From Rostratula benghalensis (Eukaryota > Chordata > Aves > Charadriiformes > Rostratulidae), in contig VXAI01000021.1 of assembly GCA_013399305.1 (NCBI GenBank), forward strand, positions 5,770,031-5,834,030: a stretch of 64,000 bases of DNA, written 5' to 3'. Below are positions 14,901 through 25,365 of the stretch, one piece after another. The translations under genes were made by a program, and so were the position numbers. Positions within the stretch are counted from its first letter, which is position 1. Each line of letters starts with the position of its first letter. The notes under the pieces are model-generated. The model was not told where the DNA came from. It did no database searches and saw only the letters and a list, made by a program, of their open reading frames with translations.

Positions 14901-17900
14901 GTATTAAAAGAAAATAAATACATACCTCATTTATATCAATGGGTCCTGGATCAAAAAGTCTCTCACTGACTATCCAACATTTAGGGTCATGCTCAGCCTC
15001 TCAAAAAACTTTCAAAAAACTTTTTCTCAAAAAACATGTTACCTGCCTTGTCCAAATTACATAGCCACAGAAAAAGCAGGCAGGCAAATGAACTTTATCC
15101 CCAGGCCACCTTGGCACTGGATGAGAAGATAGGTGTCCCACCCAGCAATATCCCCCTTTGCTTCCCAGGCCTAAGGGCACCTCAGCAGAGAGAGACCAAT
15201 TCATCTACTGGCTGCTCTGCAACTACAGCAGCAAAAAACTCAGAAGATCCTGCTCAATGTGTTGGTTCCAATGCTAATAAAGCACTGAGCCAATCATCAG
15301 GAAAACCCTCAGCACCAATCCCTGGGACTGGGGAGGGCAGAGCAAAGCTAAAGTACAACACCTGTGAAAGCAGGAAGGGAGGCTTCAAAGATATCCTGAG
15401 GTCTGTTAATACCAAAAACAGACAATGAAGGTGTTGTGCCATTAAAGCTCTGGAGTACTCATGAGTGTTACGTGGCATTTTCAGACAAGACAGTTACCAA
15501 GGAGATAGCATGAGCTCCTAGTGCTTGCCCTTGACTTTCCTTGCATTACAATTAAATAATTCAAGATAATTACTTATTTCACCAGGAGAAATGGTGATGG
15601 ACACATCCATAAAATGTTAACAGAAAAATATGCATTAAAACCTAAAGGTGCATGAATTGTATCAAGTACTGAATGCTCTTTTAACAATTTTGGAGATTAA
15701 GTAGTATCTTCATAAGGCCTATAGGGACGTTTAGATTATTTTAGACCTCTTCTTCCTGATCCCTTTCTGTCCTTACCTACTCTGATCTTGCCTCTCTTTC
15801 CAGTCAGCCATTTCTTACGCAGGCTGAGCAGTATGGGGGATGTTCTGCCCAAAGACTAAAGCTAACAATATAACCGTGATATAACAGGCAGTAAAACATG
15901 AGCTGTGGTGTAGAGCTGCTGCCCAATTGGCAGCTTAACAGTGAAAATAATCATAGAGCCTGCGATCATCCAGGAGATTTGGTAAGCTTCTGCACTTTAC
16001 TGACCTGCCATATCTTCAAAAAATATTCCCAGTTAATGAAGTTTGTTTGAACACTGGTTAACAGGATTTTGTGTGCCTATAGCTGGGATAGCTGGGATTG
16101 AGAGATGAGGCAAAATGGAAACTGCAGTCATTACAATCCTTTATCATAAAGGAGAAGCACTTTCACACACAGCAAGTCAATATGCCCCCTCCCCCCCCCC
16201 TTTTAATTTGGAACACAATGTGTCCATACAGAATGTAACATGACTTCAGGCCAAATATATTTCTCTTTCCAGTGACCTTGAGCGATAAGAGTTTCCACCA
16301 GGACAAAGGATCAAAATCATTAGAGCTCCTCATTCATTCCATCATGCCTTGCAAAAACTATTTGCATTCCCTCAAAGAAGTAACAATGTTGAAAGCAAAA
16401 ATGTCAGGAGACAGATCCATCTCCTGACTTGAAGGACTTCTCAGAGCAATTAACGGAGTCCACGCCTGGAACATCTGCTCCTTGCTGAAGAAGGGTTGCA
16501 AGGTCTTCTGGGGCAGCTCTCCTAAAGCACTTTGGTCTCTGCCCTAATACTTGGAATAGCATACGAAGCAGGGGGCTCTGCACGATGCTAGCTGGTTAGC
16601 ATCTGTCCCCTGTGACTGTGACTGGATGTCCCATGAAGATAAATATCCCTCTTCTTAAAGGGAAAAAATGCAAACCATTAATTCAATGTAATGACCCCAT
16701 CAAAATAATGAAATTAATAATAGTATTAAAAGTTTACACAATGAGTGTTTTTAATAATGTGGGAGTTAAGGAATAATGTTAAATGGTTCAGCTCAAAGAC
16801 CTGGTTTCCTGTGTTGGCACCAGTGTTAGTACTAAACATTCATACATCACGCATTTTTACATCTTCATTTTAAAGAGAAATTAGGAGACAGATACACTTA
16901 AACTGAAATAACATCCTGTTCCTGTGTGTGCAAAAACACATGGGGTGCATTTCTGAAAAAATTCACTGTGCTTTCAGTGTGTCCTTAAGGACTTCTCCGT
17001 TTGCATAAATTCACCAAATGCTCAGCTACGTTGCAGTGGCAGTCAGGTTTTCAGCAGACAGATAGAGCTCAAACAAACATATCCTCAAAGAATAGTGAAA
17101 AGTGGCATTAGAAATGAACATCTACTCTTTTCCTACATTCTGCAACCTAACAAATCCATCTCCAAGGTCAGAAGCTTACAGCAAAACATATCAAAAGCAC
17201 TGGCTTTTGAATGATAGCATTCATTTACCTGAACAGTGCTGTCTGGGGATACAGTCCACATAGAAAACAAAGTTAGGTTACTCCAAATGTGTTCACTATG
17301 GATTAAGCTAATGCAGTCTTCTTTCTAAACTAGGTTGGCTGGAAACACAAAGTTACAGACGTCAACTATTAAGTAGGAACTCTTACCGTAACCCATTGCA
17401 AACTAGAGTCTCAAGCTCTCTGCAACTAAACTATCCTATCTAATTTCAAATTCTTGTTACCAGTAACAGGCCCAAGTAGAAAGGCATACCCAAACAAGAA
17501 GGTGGTTTAGCTACGAAGTGTTAACATACCAGCTGGTCCCTATCTCTACAATTTATGGCAAAGTGGACTTCAGAAGGTTCAATTGCTAATGTAGAAAAAA
17601 ACCTTTCACACTCAGTCCCTAGTGAATAAAAAGTTTCTAACAAAATCTGACAGCTGTTCAAAGCCTATATGAATGAAAGAGGGTTTAAATCTAATTATCC
17701 CCATTGTCCCATCAGCCCTCAAACTTTATTTCTGCACACTCAAACACCAAGGACCATGTAAATGGTAGTAGCTATGGAAGGAGGAGGATCTTCACCATGG
17801 CCCCTTTCTACCAGAGCTCTAGAGCTGTGCAGGAGACCATGATTTCCAGAGCCTGCACAACATCTCAGAGGTGTGCAGGACTTCTCTTCCACAGCATTTA

Positions 17901-18320
17901 ATTTGACACATCTCATGTGCATAAGGCATTTCTACGTGAAAAAGAAGCAAGACAGAGGAAAAGTTTTTGCTGTTGGATTAGGAGTAAAAGTGACAAACAC
18001 TAACTCTGCTAATGTACAAATACCCAAAAAACATATCCAAAACTCTTCCCAAAAGGGGAAATTTCAGGTCTTGTAGGGTGTGACTTTCCAAGGCTTGGCA
18101 AAGCCACTTACAACCTCACCAAAGTTCAATATGACTATGAGTGTTTACAAGCACAAGTACTAGGCCAAATTGAGAATGTAAATATTTGCATTCAGTTCCC
18201 CAAACTTGTGTGTCTGTGCTGCCAACTAAATCCCAACTGCAGACCAAAAATCTGAAAAGCAACAGTTGCACACACTGTACAGCACAGAGACAAAACTAAC
18301 ACACATGGCATTCAGCGCTG

Positions 18321-18343
18321 AAAAAAAAAAAAAAAAAAAAAAA
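18321..18343. repeat. (A)23 homopolymer
   Basis: Twenty-three consecutive A residues. No recognisable retrocopy or SINE body precedes it, so it is annotated as a simple repeat. Confidence 0.9.
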
Positions 18344-18629
18344 GACAAAAAAGTAATTTGCAATCTAAACTGAACTTATGTTAAATATGACATCAATGAA
18401 GTTTGGACCAAAACTTGACTTGACCCAGCTATCATTTGGTACATTTTGAAAATCTGGTCTGTCCAGATTTTGGTCCTCTGCCATGCAAGAGACTGGGTTA
18501 CGTTAACCATACGTAGATCACTCATGACGCCAGAGACAACGTGACAAGTCTAGCACACAGTGGTAACTTTGACCTAAACCACATTCTCTTAAGTCATCAA
18601 AAGCAAGATTTTCTATTTTCCAAGCAGAT

Positions 18630-18940
18630 CACAGAAGCATAGAATTGTAGAACAGTCTGGGTTGGAAGGGACCTTTAAAGGACATCTAGTCCCACGCCCC
18701 TGCAATAAGCAGGGACATCTTCAACTAGATCAGGTTGCTCAGAGCCCCATGAAACCTAAACTTGAACATTTACAGGGATAAGGCATCTACCACTTCTCTG
18801 GGCAATCTGTTCCAGTGTTTCACCACTCTTATTGTAAAACATTTCCTTATATCTAGCCTGAACCTACCCTCTTTAACACCAATAATCTTCTGCCCTATTG
18901 CAACAGACCCTGCTAAAAAGTCTGTCCCCATCTTTCTCAG
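18630..18940 (-). mobile_element. CR1 LINE fragment, 3' end, 5'-truncated
   Basis: The plus strand begins with a degenerate CATAGAATTGTAGAAC and GGTTGGAAGGGACCTTTAAA, the reverse complement of the CR1 3' end. It continues through the usual blocks: the 'caggttgctcagagcccc' type box, the 'ttctctgggcaat' box and the 'catctttctc' box. The element therefore lies on the minus strand and is 5'-truncated near 18940. It is clearly diverged, so an old copy. No open reading frame survives. Confidence 0.88.
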
Positions 18941-21150
18941 ATTAACTGAGGAAAGTCTACTTTGGATACAAAGTAAGTTATTTAACTACCTCAGTCCCAT
19001 TCAGAATTGATTTAGGATGCCATACGACCTTGAGTTCTCAACATCTACACTTACTTTTGTTTTTTACAGTTCTACCCCAGTTCTTTTAGCTGTAGATAAG
19101 GATGGCAACCAAAGGATCCATTCAAGAGAGTTGCGACCTCCCATAAACACAGATCCCAAGGGATTCTCAGCTGCCAGTTCCCAGCCCTTCTCATAAAGTG
19201 TTAAATGCCTTTTGGTCCTACATCTCCATTGCAGACACTCCACTCACTGGAAGGAATTAGAAAGCTAAGCGTCTCACCAAGACCAGGATTATCTTTCTTT
19301 TTTTTTTTAATTGTATGATAAGAATTTAGGCTTCCTCACTCCCACTACTGTAAACTAACAAAAAGTCCATCCATTCCCTCTACAGTTAAGTGGGAAAAGT
19401 ACAAATCTGGTTCTTTAGCTTTATTCAGTTGTGGGAAACTTGGTTTTACTCTCCAGTCAAAAGCAGGCTCTTCAACGCACTTCACAGTGACCTCTTCACA
19501 AGAGGCTAGTATCATTTCTTTAAATGCCCCTACACTAAAAATAGTCCTGCTTCCTAAACATGCGTCTTTAGCAGTTCCAGGCATTCTGAGATCCTGCATA
19601 CCACTTTATTTTTTCTGAACTGGCAACATTTATTTAACCAGCAATTAAAAAAAGGAGGCCCAGCCGCCCCAGTGATTCTTCCCAGAGGGTCTTAGATGTT
19701 TATGAAACACAATGAAAACAATAAAGTGGATAAAATCATGCTATTCCATCAAGTCCTTGGCAAGACTTCCCAACCAAGGATAAATTAGCATGGTACATTA
19801 CAGTCAACAGATTACACAATGGTTTACAGGGTCACCAATAATAAGGGGTCACACGCTCCTTAAAGAGCTACAGTATATGTTAAAAGTCACTTGCTTAAAG
19901 GGAAACAGGAATGCTTGGTCCTGAGCTCCTTGGAGCAAATTCTGGCAACCACAGCACGAACACGTTGTTTGGGTAGGAGAGGAGAGAAGGCGCCTCCCCT
20001 CCCCAGCACCAGGAATGGCAGTGACTACACTGAGCAAGCTGGCTGGGAGAGTTTAGCACCCTAAGGGGAGCAGAAGAAAGCCAGGCCAGGCAGGACTCCT
20101 TTATTTCTGCACATGAGAGGAGAACAAGTGCTATTTTCTTTTAGAAGCAGGACAGTCCCCATGTCCCAGTGAAGCCCTGCATCACCCACCCACCTTATCA
20201 CGCCTTCCTGCTCCCCAGTCCTCCATACTTTCAGAGGGAAGAGGAAAGTGGCTAAATCCCAGCAGCAAGATGGCAGTTTACTGCCAGTCTAGTTGCTCGT
20301 AACAGTGTATAGATGGTAGCTAACTTTAGGAGGTGCTCCACTGTATTCTCTGTAACTTGATAAAACAGTCATATAAAGTTATCATAATTACTTACAGTTT
20401 CCCTTAAATACCTTATGTTTAAGCAAGAGAGAAATGCATGGTCAAAGCCATAAATCTTACTCTCACCCTTCAACCTGGTAACAGATTTCAGTTATTCCAC
20501 CTGCGTTAACCTGATCATCAAAATTAAAACTAAATTTTGACATTCCCAAACTTACATGGTTTTCCTAAATCTCACCTTAAACATAAAATACTTCTAGTTT
20601 TGCTCTGCTAACTTATCCTTCCACTATATGGAACATTTTCATCTACTGACTATACATTAATCATGAATAATCAAAACATAATTGAGTCTCAAAGACCTCA
20701 CTTTAATTCATTCTACTCTGCACCATCAGAAATCGGACTCCAACTAACTGCTTCATCTTCCATAAGTTTTTATCACTCTAGGTGGTTTTCTCTGGATTAT
20801 TCAATATCTGGCTGCAGTTAAAAGACTCAGAATAAAAATGAAAGAAAACGTATTCCTCAGCAGTCAGTGCAACTGTAAAACAAAGGTGTCGAAAACACTA
20901 TTATTGACATACTCCACGCAATAATACTATGCATCCACCTTCATTAGCTTGACTACTAAAATTCAAAGTACATTTAAGTGGTAAAACTGAACTAAACATA
21001 AGAAGGCCCTCTCCTATGTAGCTGCTACTCTTTGATTGTGGTGACCTGCTGCTCCTTACTAAAGCAAACACTTGGGACCAAGCCAAGAGCAGTACATCTG
21101 ATTTTCCCACCAAGAGAACTGCTTCAGCAGTTCCCTTAGCTCTTCAGCTA
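18941..21150. other. Non-coding stretch before the first CpG island
   Basis: AT-rich sequence with only short chance frames. The open frame at 19345-19599 (minus) has no family resemblance and no paired splice sites. Likely DENND2B intron by synteny. Nothing else is seen. Confidence 0.4.
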
Positions 21151-21793
21151 AATCTGTCTTGGGATCCTAAAGTCTTCCGCGGGAGTCCAGGTGGCTCCTC
21201 TACTCTTTGCAACAGGCATGCAAACATTGCAGCCGGCTGGACAGATGATGCAAGTGGGCACTAGAAGGGAAAAGATGTGCCACGGCTCCTCGCCTCTCTC
21301 CAGATCAGAGCCCCACACTCGGCGGGCTGGCTCCCAAGCCTGGTCACAGTTAACTCGATGCCGCCGAGGTGGTCTCCTTCTCCTTGGCTCTGTCCCTCGG
21401 CGCGCCTCTGCCTTCGCCACCCCCCGCAAGAAACGTCCCGTGAGGCACGGTGGTGGCACAGGACCGACCCCCCGCTCCGCCCGTGCGCAAGGACCCCACG
21501 CCCATCTGCGCTCCCGCCGCGCAGAGCGGGGACCCCCGCCAGGGACGCAAAGCCGGCCCACACCGGCATCCCTGTTACCGCGGGGGCTCCGCGGTCCGGG
21601 GCGCCGAAGGGCCCAGAGAGCCCCCCGCCGCCGCGCATCCCCGGCCCGCCCCACTCCCGGGAGGCGGGTGACTCTCAGGGCGCAGGGACGGCGAGCCGGA
21701 GCACGATCAATCGTTTCTGCCCCCAGCCCCGCTCCCCTGCCCGGGTCCCCGGAGGGGACCACCGACCCGACGGCGCGACTCCCCGGCTCTTAC

Positions 21794-21960
21794 CGCGGCG
21801 CGCAGGCGTGCGCTCCCTCCGCCGGACGCCTTGTAGCCCCCGTCCCGCAGCCCGGGCGGTTGTAGTTTTTTTGGAGAAGCTGGGAAGAGGGAGAGAAAGA
21901 AAGGGGGGAGGGAAGGGGGAGGGAAGGGACTGAGATCGAGGGAGAGAGAAGTATGCAAAG
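21794..21960 (-). other. Candidate non-coding first exon (minus strand) in CpG island 1
   Basis: On the minus strand the sequence CGCCGCG is followed by GTAAGAGCC, a near-consensus splice donor, with the last exon base at 21794. The upstream end is not visible, so 21960 is nominal. The exon would include a long polypyrimidine run on its own strand (21882-21929). No good ATG-initiated frame is evident, so it would be 5' UTR. This is a candidate only. Confidence 0.3.
21882..21929 (+). repeat. 48-nt uninterrupted polypurine tract
   Basis: Every base from 21882 to 21929 on the plus strand is A or G, mostly GGGAAGG- and GAGAGAAA-like units. Such tracts can adopt triplex (H-DNA) structure and often lie at promoters. 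The position is just outside the minus-strand donor candidate in CpG island 1. Confidence 0.85.
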
Positions 21961-22991
21961 GCAGGAAGTGGAGACGGCCACGGCCAGTTGTGGGAGATTA
22001 ATGGGAACCAGTCACCCGGCAGCCAACAAAGAAACCTGCTCCCCCAGCGCAGCCCGGCGCGGGCTGCAGCCCCGCCGCGGCCGGGCAGCCCCGGGCGGCC
22101 GAGGCACCGCTCCTGCCGGCAGCGTTCGGCCCCGCGGAGGGGTGGGCGCCGCCCCCCACCACCACGGCCCCAAACCCGGGTCCTGGCCAGGCGAGAGGGA
22201 GGGGGGGAGCAGCCCTCCGGGGCCGGTCGATCCGCGGAGAGATGAGATGGGCAGAAGAGGAGGGAAGAAATGAGCCCCCCCCCCTGACAATCTTCTTCCT
22301 CCCTCTACACCCAGAGGAGGGATATTGCTTATATTTTATTTTAAAAAACTATGAGTGCCGAGCTCCTCTCCGCGCGAAGCCGCTTGCAGGAAAGAAAGGA
22401 AGGAAGGAGGAAAGGGAGCGAAGCGCTTCCTGCACTCGGGCGCCGAGCAGATGGTTTCCATCAGGGCGCCGGGCATGGGCGAGCCGCCGGGGCGGTGGGA
22501 CGCCCGCGTTTTCCGAGCTCCCTGGGTAGCTTTAGAGTAACAGTACCTGTGGAGAAAGAGGGGGGAAGAGCCACGCCTCTGAACTTCATCCCGGGTTCAA
22601 ATCCAACCTACTCGGACCAGTTACTGACAGCGATGGTCATGGATAATGCTCAGCTCCCTGCGGAGCGGAGCCCCAGGTGCCCTGCTCAGAGGCAGCCCTC
22701 GCCAAGGTCCCTCCACACGCCAGAACACACGGCAACGTGTGTACCAAAGGGTGAAGGAGGTCTCTGCGTGGCACAAGCAATGCAGCACACGTCCTCCATG
22801 CACGGCACAAACAGTATCGTACGGGGCAGCTCCCTGGCACGCCTGTCCACGTGCTTCTATTGGTCTAACTGGTGAGAAACCTGCACAAGATATTTGATAG
22901 GAAAACCGTACAAAAGAGGCAGGATCCTAGCTGTTAGCAGAACCGTGTATGTTGCAAAATGCAAAGACTGCACCTAAATCTTCAAGTATTC

Positions 22992-23102
22992 AGGCTGGAG
23001 CAATCTGGTCTAGTGGAAGGTGTCCCTGCCCATGGCAGGGGGCTTGGATCTATATGATCTATAAGGTCCTTTCCAATTCCAACCATTCTATAATTCTATG
23101 AT
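22992..23102 (+). mobile_element. CR1 LINE fragment, short 3' end
   Basis: The element reads in the sense direction: a 'gtctagtggaaggtgtccc' box, a 'catggcaggggg' box, a 'gatctataaggtcctttcc' box, then CCATTCTATAATTCTATGAT, the CR1 3' terminal octamer repeats. Only about 110 bp of the 3' end is present, the usual 5'-truncated form. It is the only clear plus-strand CR1 in the window. Confidence 0.9.
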
Positions 23103-24779
23103 GCCGTGTAAGCATTTATAAAGCAAGTCACTTCACAATATATTCACCAAATGATAGTAGGAATGGAAGAAAGATACCAAGAAGAATGTGATGTGCATTT
23201 TGCAACTGGAGATAAAAATTCTATCACTGCGCGTTTCCTGATGCTTACTTTCCTTCCACTAACTGAAATGGAACTGAAATGGTGCTCAGCCTTAAGCAAG
23301 GACACTTCTCTGAACCTAGAGCTGAGCACTCAGGATAACCTATTGTTGGCTTTCACCACCTCATCAACAAAACAAGATATATTGTCCTGAGATATTCTGA
23401 TCTGTCATGCCAAACAGCAAGGAAATATGGTGTAAATGTCCAGCATTTCACAAGGCTCCATTATATTTCAAAAGGGTGAATGTACAGGAAATAAGGGTAA
23501 CTCTCATCTGGATTCTGATGTGAATGTGTGTTTCAAAGCAAAAGCTGTTTCAGCTGTCAACCTTCTTGGGACAGATGTATTTGCTCAGCTGCAAAAGGCG
23601 TATTGTGTCACCAAACATCAAAAAAAAAAAATGGTGGGAGTTTAAATTTCAATACACAAGGAATAATTTACCTCCTGAACAACAAGCTACTGCTACAAGT
23701 ACCTATCACGATATAAAATGAATACCATTTACTTACCCCATTACAAAAATTACACAGAAGGGCCTTTTCAAGTACATTTCACAACAAGATAGCAAACCCA
23801 TCTGCCTCTTCAGGAGACCAATGATAGCAAAGAATGATGCTCAAAGATGCCCAACTTCCAGTTAAGCAGGAAGCAGTCTATTCTGGCTCCTTCTCCAGCA
23901 TTTCAAACAAACATCTCAAACATGCTAACATTGCTTTTATCAAATATATTTTTTCTCCCCCACTTATGTTACATGCAGTCCCCCAGACCTCAAGCACCTT
24001 GGCAACTACCTAATTTTTCCTTTGAGTACAAGAGATCCAACCTAAAATCAAATTGTTTTTGAACACTGGATTGGGGCCTTCGATGTGTGTTTATGAACAT
24101 GTGGCCTGTGAAGGGCTTGTTTATTACAGAAGCTGGCTGCTGCTCTGGTTAAGCAACTGGAAGATGATAATAAAATGTAAACTAAGAGAGGATTACTTTT
24201 TCCTTGCTTGCCAAACAGATTACAGCTAGCAAAGCACCACAAACAAGAACGAAGGACTTGAAAGATCAGGGCCTACTTCATAACCTTGACCATACTGCAC
24301 TTAACAGTTTCTGTGCTTATTTTGCCCTTCCTGCTCTCCCTTCAGAGCAAGGCCACACAGGGGCTCTAATGTGCGTGTAGCCACAGCTGCTTTCCGGGCC
24401 TGTTTGGTCGCCCCCGAGGGGTGACTGCAGCCTTGGGCTTCTGGCTTAGGGGCTGCCCTGCTGGAAAACCCTCCTTGGCCAGAAGCAGCTCCGGGGGAGC
24501 AGATCAGCTGGCTTGGCTCATCTCTGCTTGCAGCCGGCCGAAGACCACTGGGTGTTTTCCTTCTGCTACCCAAGGCGAAGGGGCTTGCTTATGGAGAGCG
24601 GGCACAGCAACAGTTTGCAGCCAGCCTGGCCGGGCTGCTCACCTGGTGCTCTGCCCTCTTACTTGTTTCCCTCCGTCAACCATCACTACGTACTGTAATT
24701 ATTATTTTGTACCTTACAAGTTCGGGGGGTTTAAAAAAAAAAATAAATCAAAACAGCCAGGGAGTGACGCTTTTTACAG
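23103..24779. other. Spacer between the two CpG islands, no gene recognised
   Basis: AT-rich sequence with short open frames that show no family resemblance. From about 24400 the GC content rises towards the next island. By synteny this would be a DENND2B 5' intron or intergenic sequence. Confidence 0.4.
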
Positions 24780-24988
24780 CATGAGGGGAGGCCCGCCGTC
24801 CCCAGCCCGCCGAGCCGCGCCTGTCGGGCCTCGCCACCCTCTTGAACCTCCCGGTTCTTCCCCGTTGTCGCCCGGTGAGGACATGTGGCGGGGCAAGCAC
24901 CCGGGCGCCTCACCGACCCGCCGCCATCAGAACAGCGCACGGAAAGCCTGTCCGGACGCCCTTCCCCCGCCCGGGGCGGCGGCTTTAC

Positions 24989-25150
24989 CTCAGGGCGGGG
25001 CGCGGGCCCGCCCCAGGAGCGTCGGCGGGCGGACGGACAGACAGGCGGACAGACAGACAGGCGGACAGACAGACAGGCGGACAGACAGACACCCCCCAAC
25101 CCCTCTGCGGCACCGGGCGCCCGGCGCGGTCTATCCCGCGGCCACCGGGC
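24989..25150 (-). other. DENND2B: Candidate DENND2B non-coding exon 1 (minus strand)
   Basis: The minus strand reads CGCCCTGAG followed by GTAAAGCC, a good donor, with the last exon base at 24989. The 5' boundary is not visible; 25150 is nominal, placed between the donor and the AKIP1 GC-box array. Support comes only from the donor, the CpG island and human synteny. It would overlap the 16-bp tandem repeat. Confidence 0.3.
25031..25092 (+). repeat. 16-bp tandem repeat, about 3.8 copies
   Basis: The unit ACAGGCGGACAGACAG recurs exactly at 25041, 25057 and 25073, with partial copies at both ends. It is a GACA-rich minisatellite inside the AKIP1/DENND2B promoter island, about 175-235 bp before the AKIP1 ATG. 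Confidence 0.93.
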
Positions 25151-25190
25151 GGAGCGGGGTGGGCACTGGCGGGGCGGTGGCGCCCCCTAA

Positions 25191-25222
25191 CGGCGGCGGG
25201 GCGGGGCGGGGCGGGGCGGGGC
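25191..25222 (+). promoter_or_regulatory. GC-box array (GGGGC repeats)
   Basis: Five or six consecutive GGGGC units follow CGGCGG. Each overlapping GGGGCGGGG is a consensus Sp1/KLF site, and the closely spaced G-runs could also fold as a G-quadruplex. Its position 45-75 bp before the AKIP1 start codon fits a core promoter of the TATA-less type. Confidence 0.7.
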
Positions 25223-25266
25223 AGCAGCGCCTGCGCACTGTGACGAGTGGCGGCGGTGGCGGCGGA

Positions 25267-25365
25267 ATGGAGGGGGCGCGCGCGGGGCAGACGGCGGGGC
25301 TGGCGCGCGCCGTGCTGGAGCGGGCGCGGCGGCGGGCGGCGGGACGGGCCCTGTCCTCGGCCCCG
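25267..25365 (+). CDS. AKIP1: AKIP1 coding exon 1
   Basis: Thirty-three codons from ATG (MEGARAGQ...) to ...SSAP, ending at donor CCG/gtcagt. This donor is in phase 0 with exon 2. If the frame is simply read on, it stops at TGA 25414-25416. The same donor recurs 43 bp downstream in another phase. No in-frame stop lies close upstream, so the start rests on homology of the helix and the good ATG context. Confidence 0.65.

Larger units (their letters stand above)
1..21150 (-). other. DENND2B: Probable DENND2B (ST5) 5' intronic region; no coding exon recognised
   Basis: This long AT-rich stretch contains only short open frames without family resemblance, codon bias or paired splice sites. I read both strands for DENN-domain or proline-rich DENND2B segments and found none. 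The assignment is inference: in human 11p15.4 DENND2B lies divergent to AKIP1, with its 5' end next to it, and the rest of that gene order is conserved here. If so, this is intron between non-coding 5' exons and the coding exons beyond position 1. Inside it I see homopolymer tracts (3943-3958 T, 16189-16200 C, 18321-18343 A), one CR1 (18630-18940) and a perfect 16-bp palindrome (8934-8949). A lncRNA or enhancer could be present but cannot be read from sequence alone. Confidence 0.45.
21270..22560. promoter_or_regulatory. CpG island 1, probable alternative DENND2B promoter
   Basis: GC content rises sharply, with dense CG dinucleotides and long G/C runs against AT-rich flanks. This is the pattern of an unmethylated vertebrate promoter. 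Overlapping open frames on both strands are a by-product of the scarcity of AT-rich stop codons. A good minus-strand splice donor (GCG/gtaaga) at 21794/21793 suggests a non-coding first exon reading leftwards, as expected of DENND2B. The assignment to DENND2B is inferred from synteny; a lncRNA promoter is an alternative. Confidence 0.6.

Noticed and set aside
21148..21933. Overlapping 200-residue frames on both strands
   Set aside because: Arg/Pro/Gly-rich translations typical of CpG islands, with no domain and no splice support as coding exons.
25031..25092. Short direct repeats considered as a CRISPR array
   Set aside because: The units are contiguous with no spacers, in a vertebrate promoter; it is a minisatellite.
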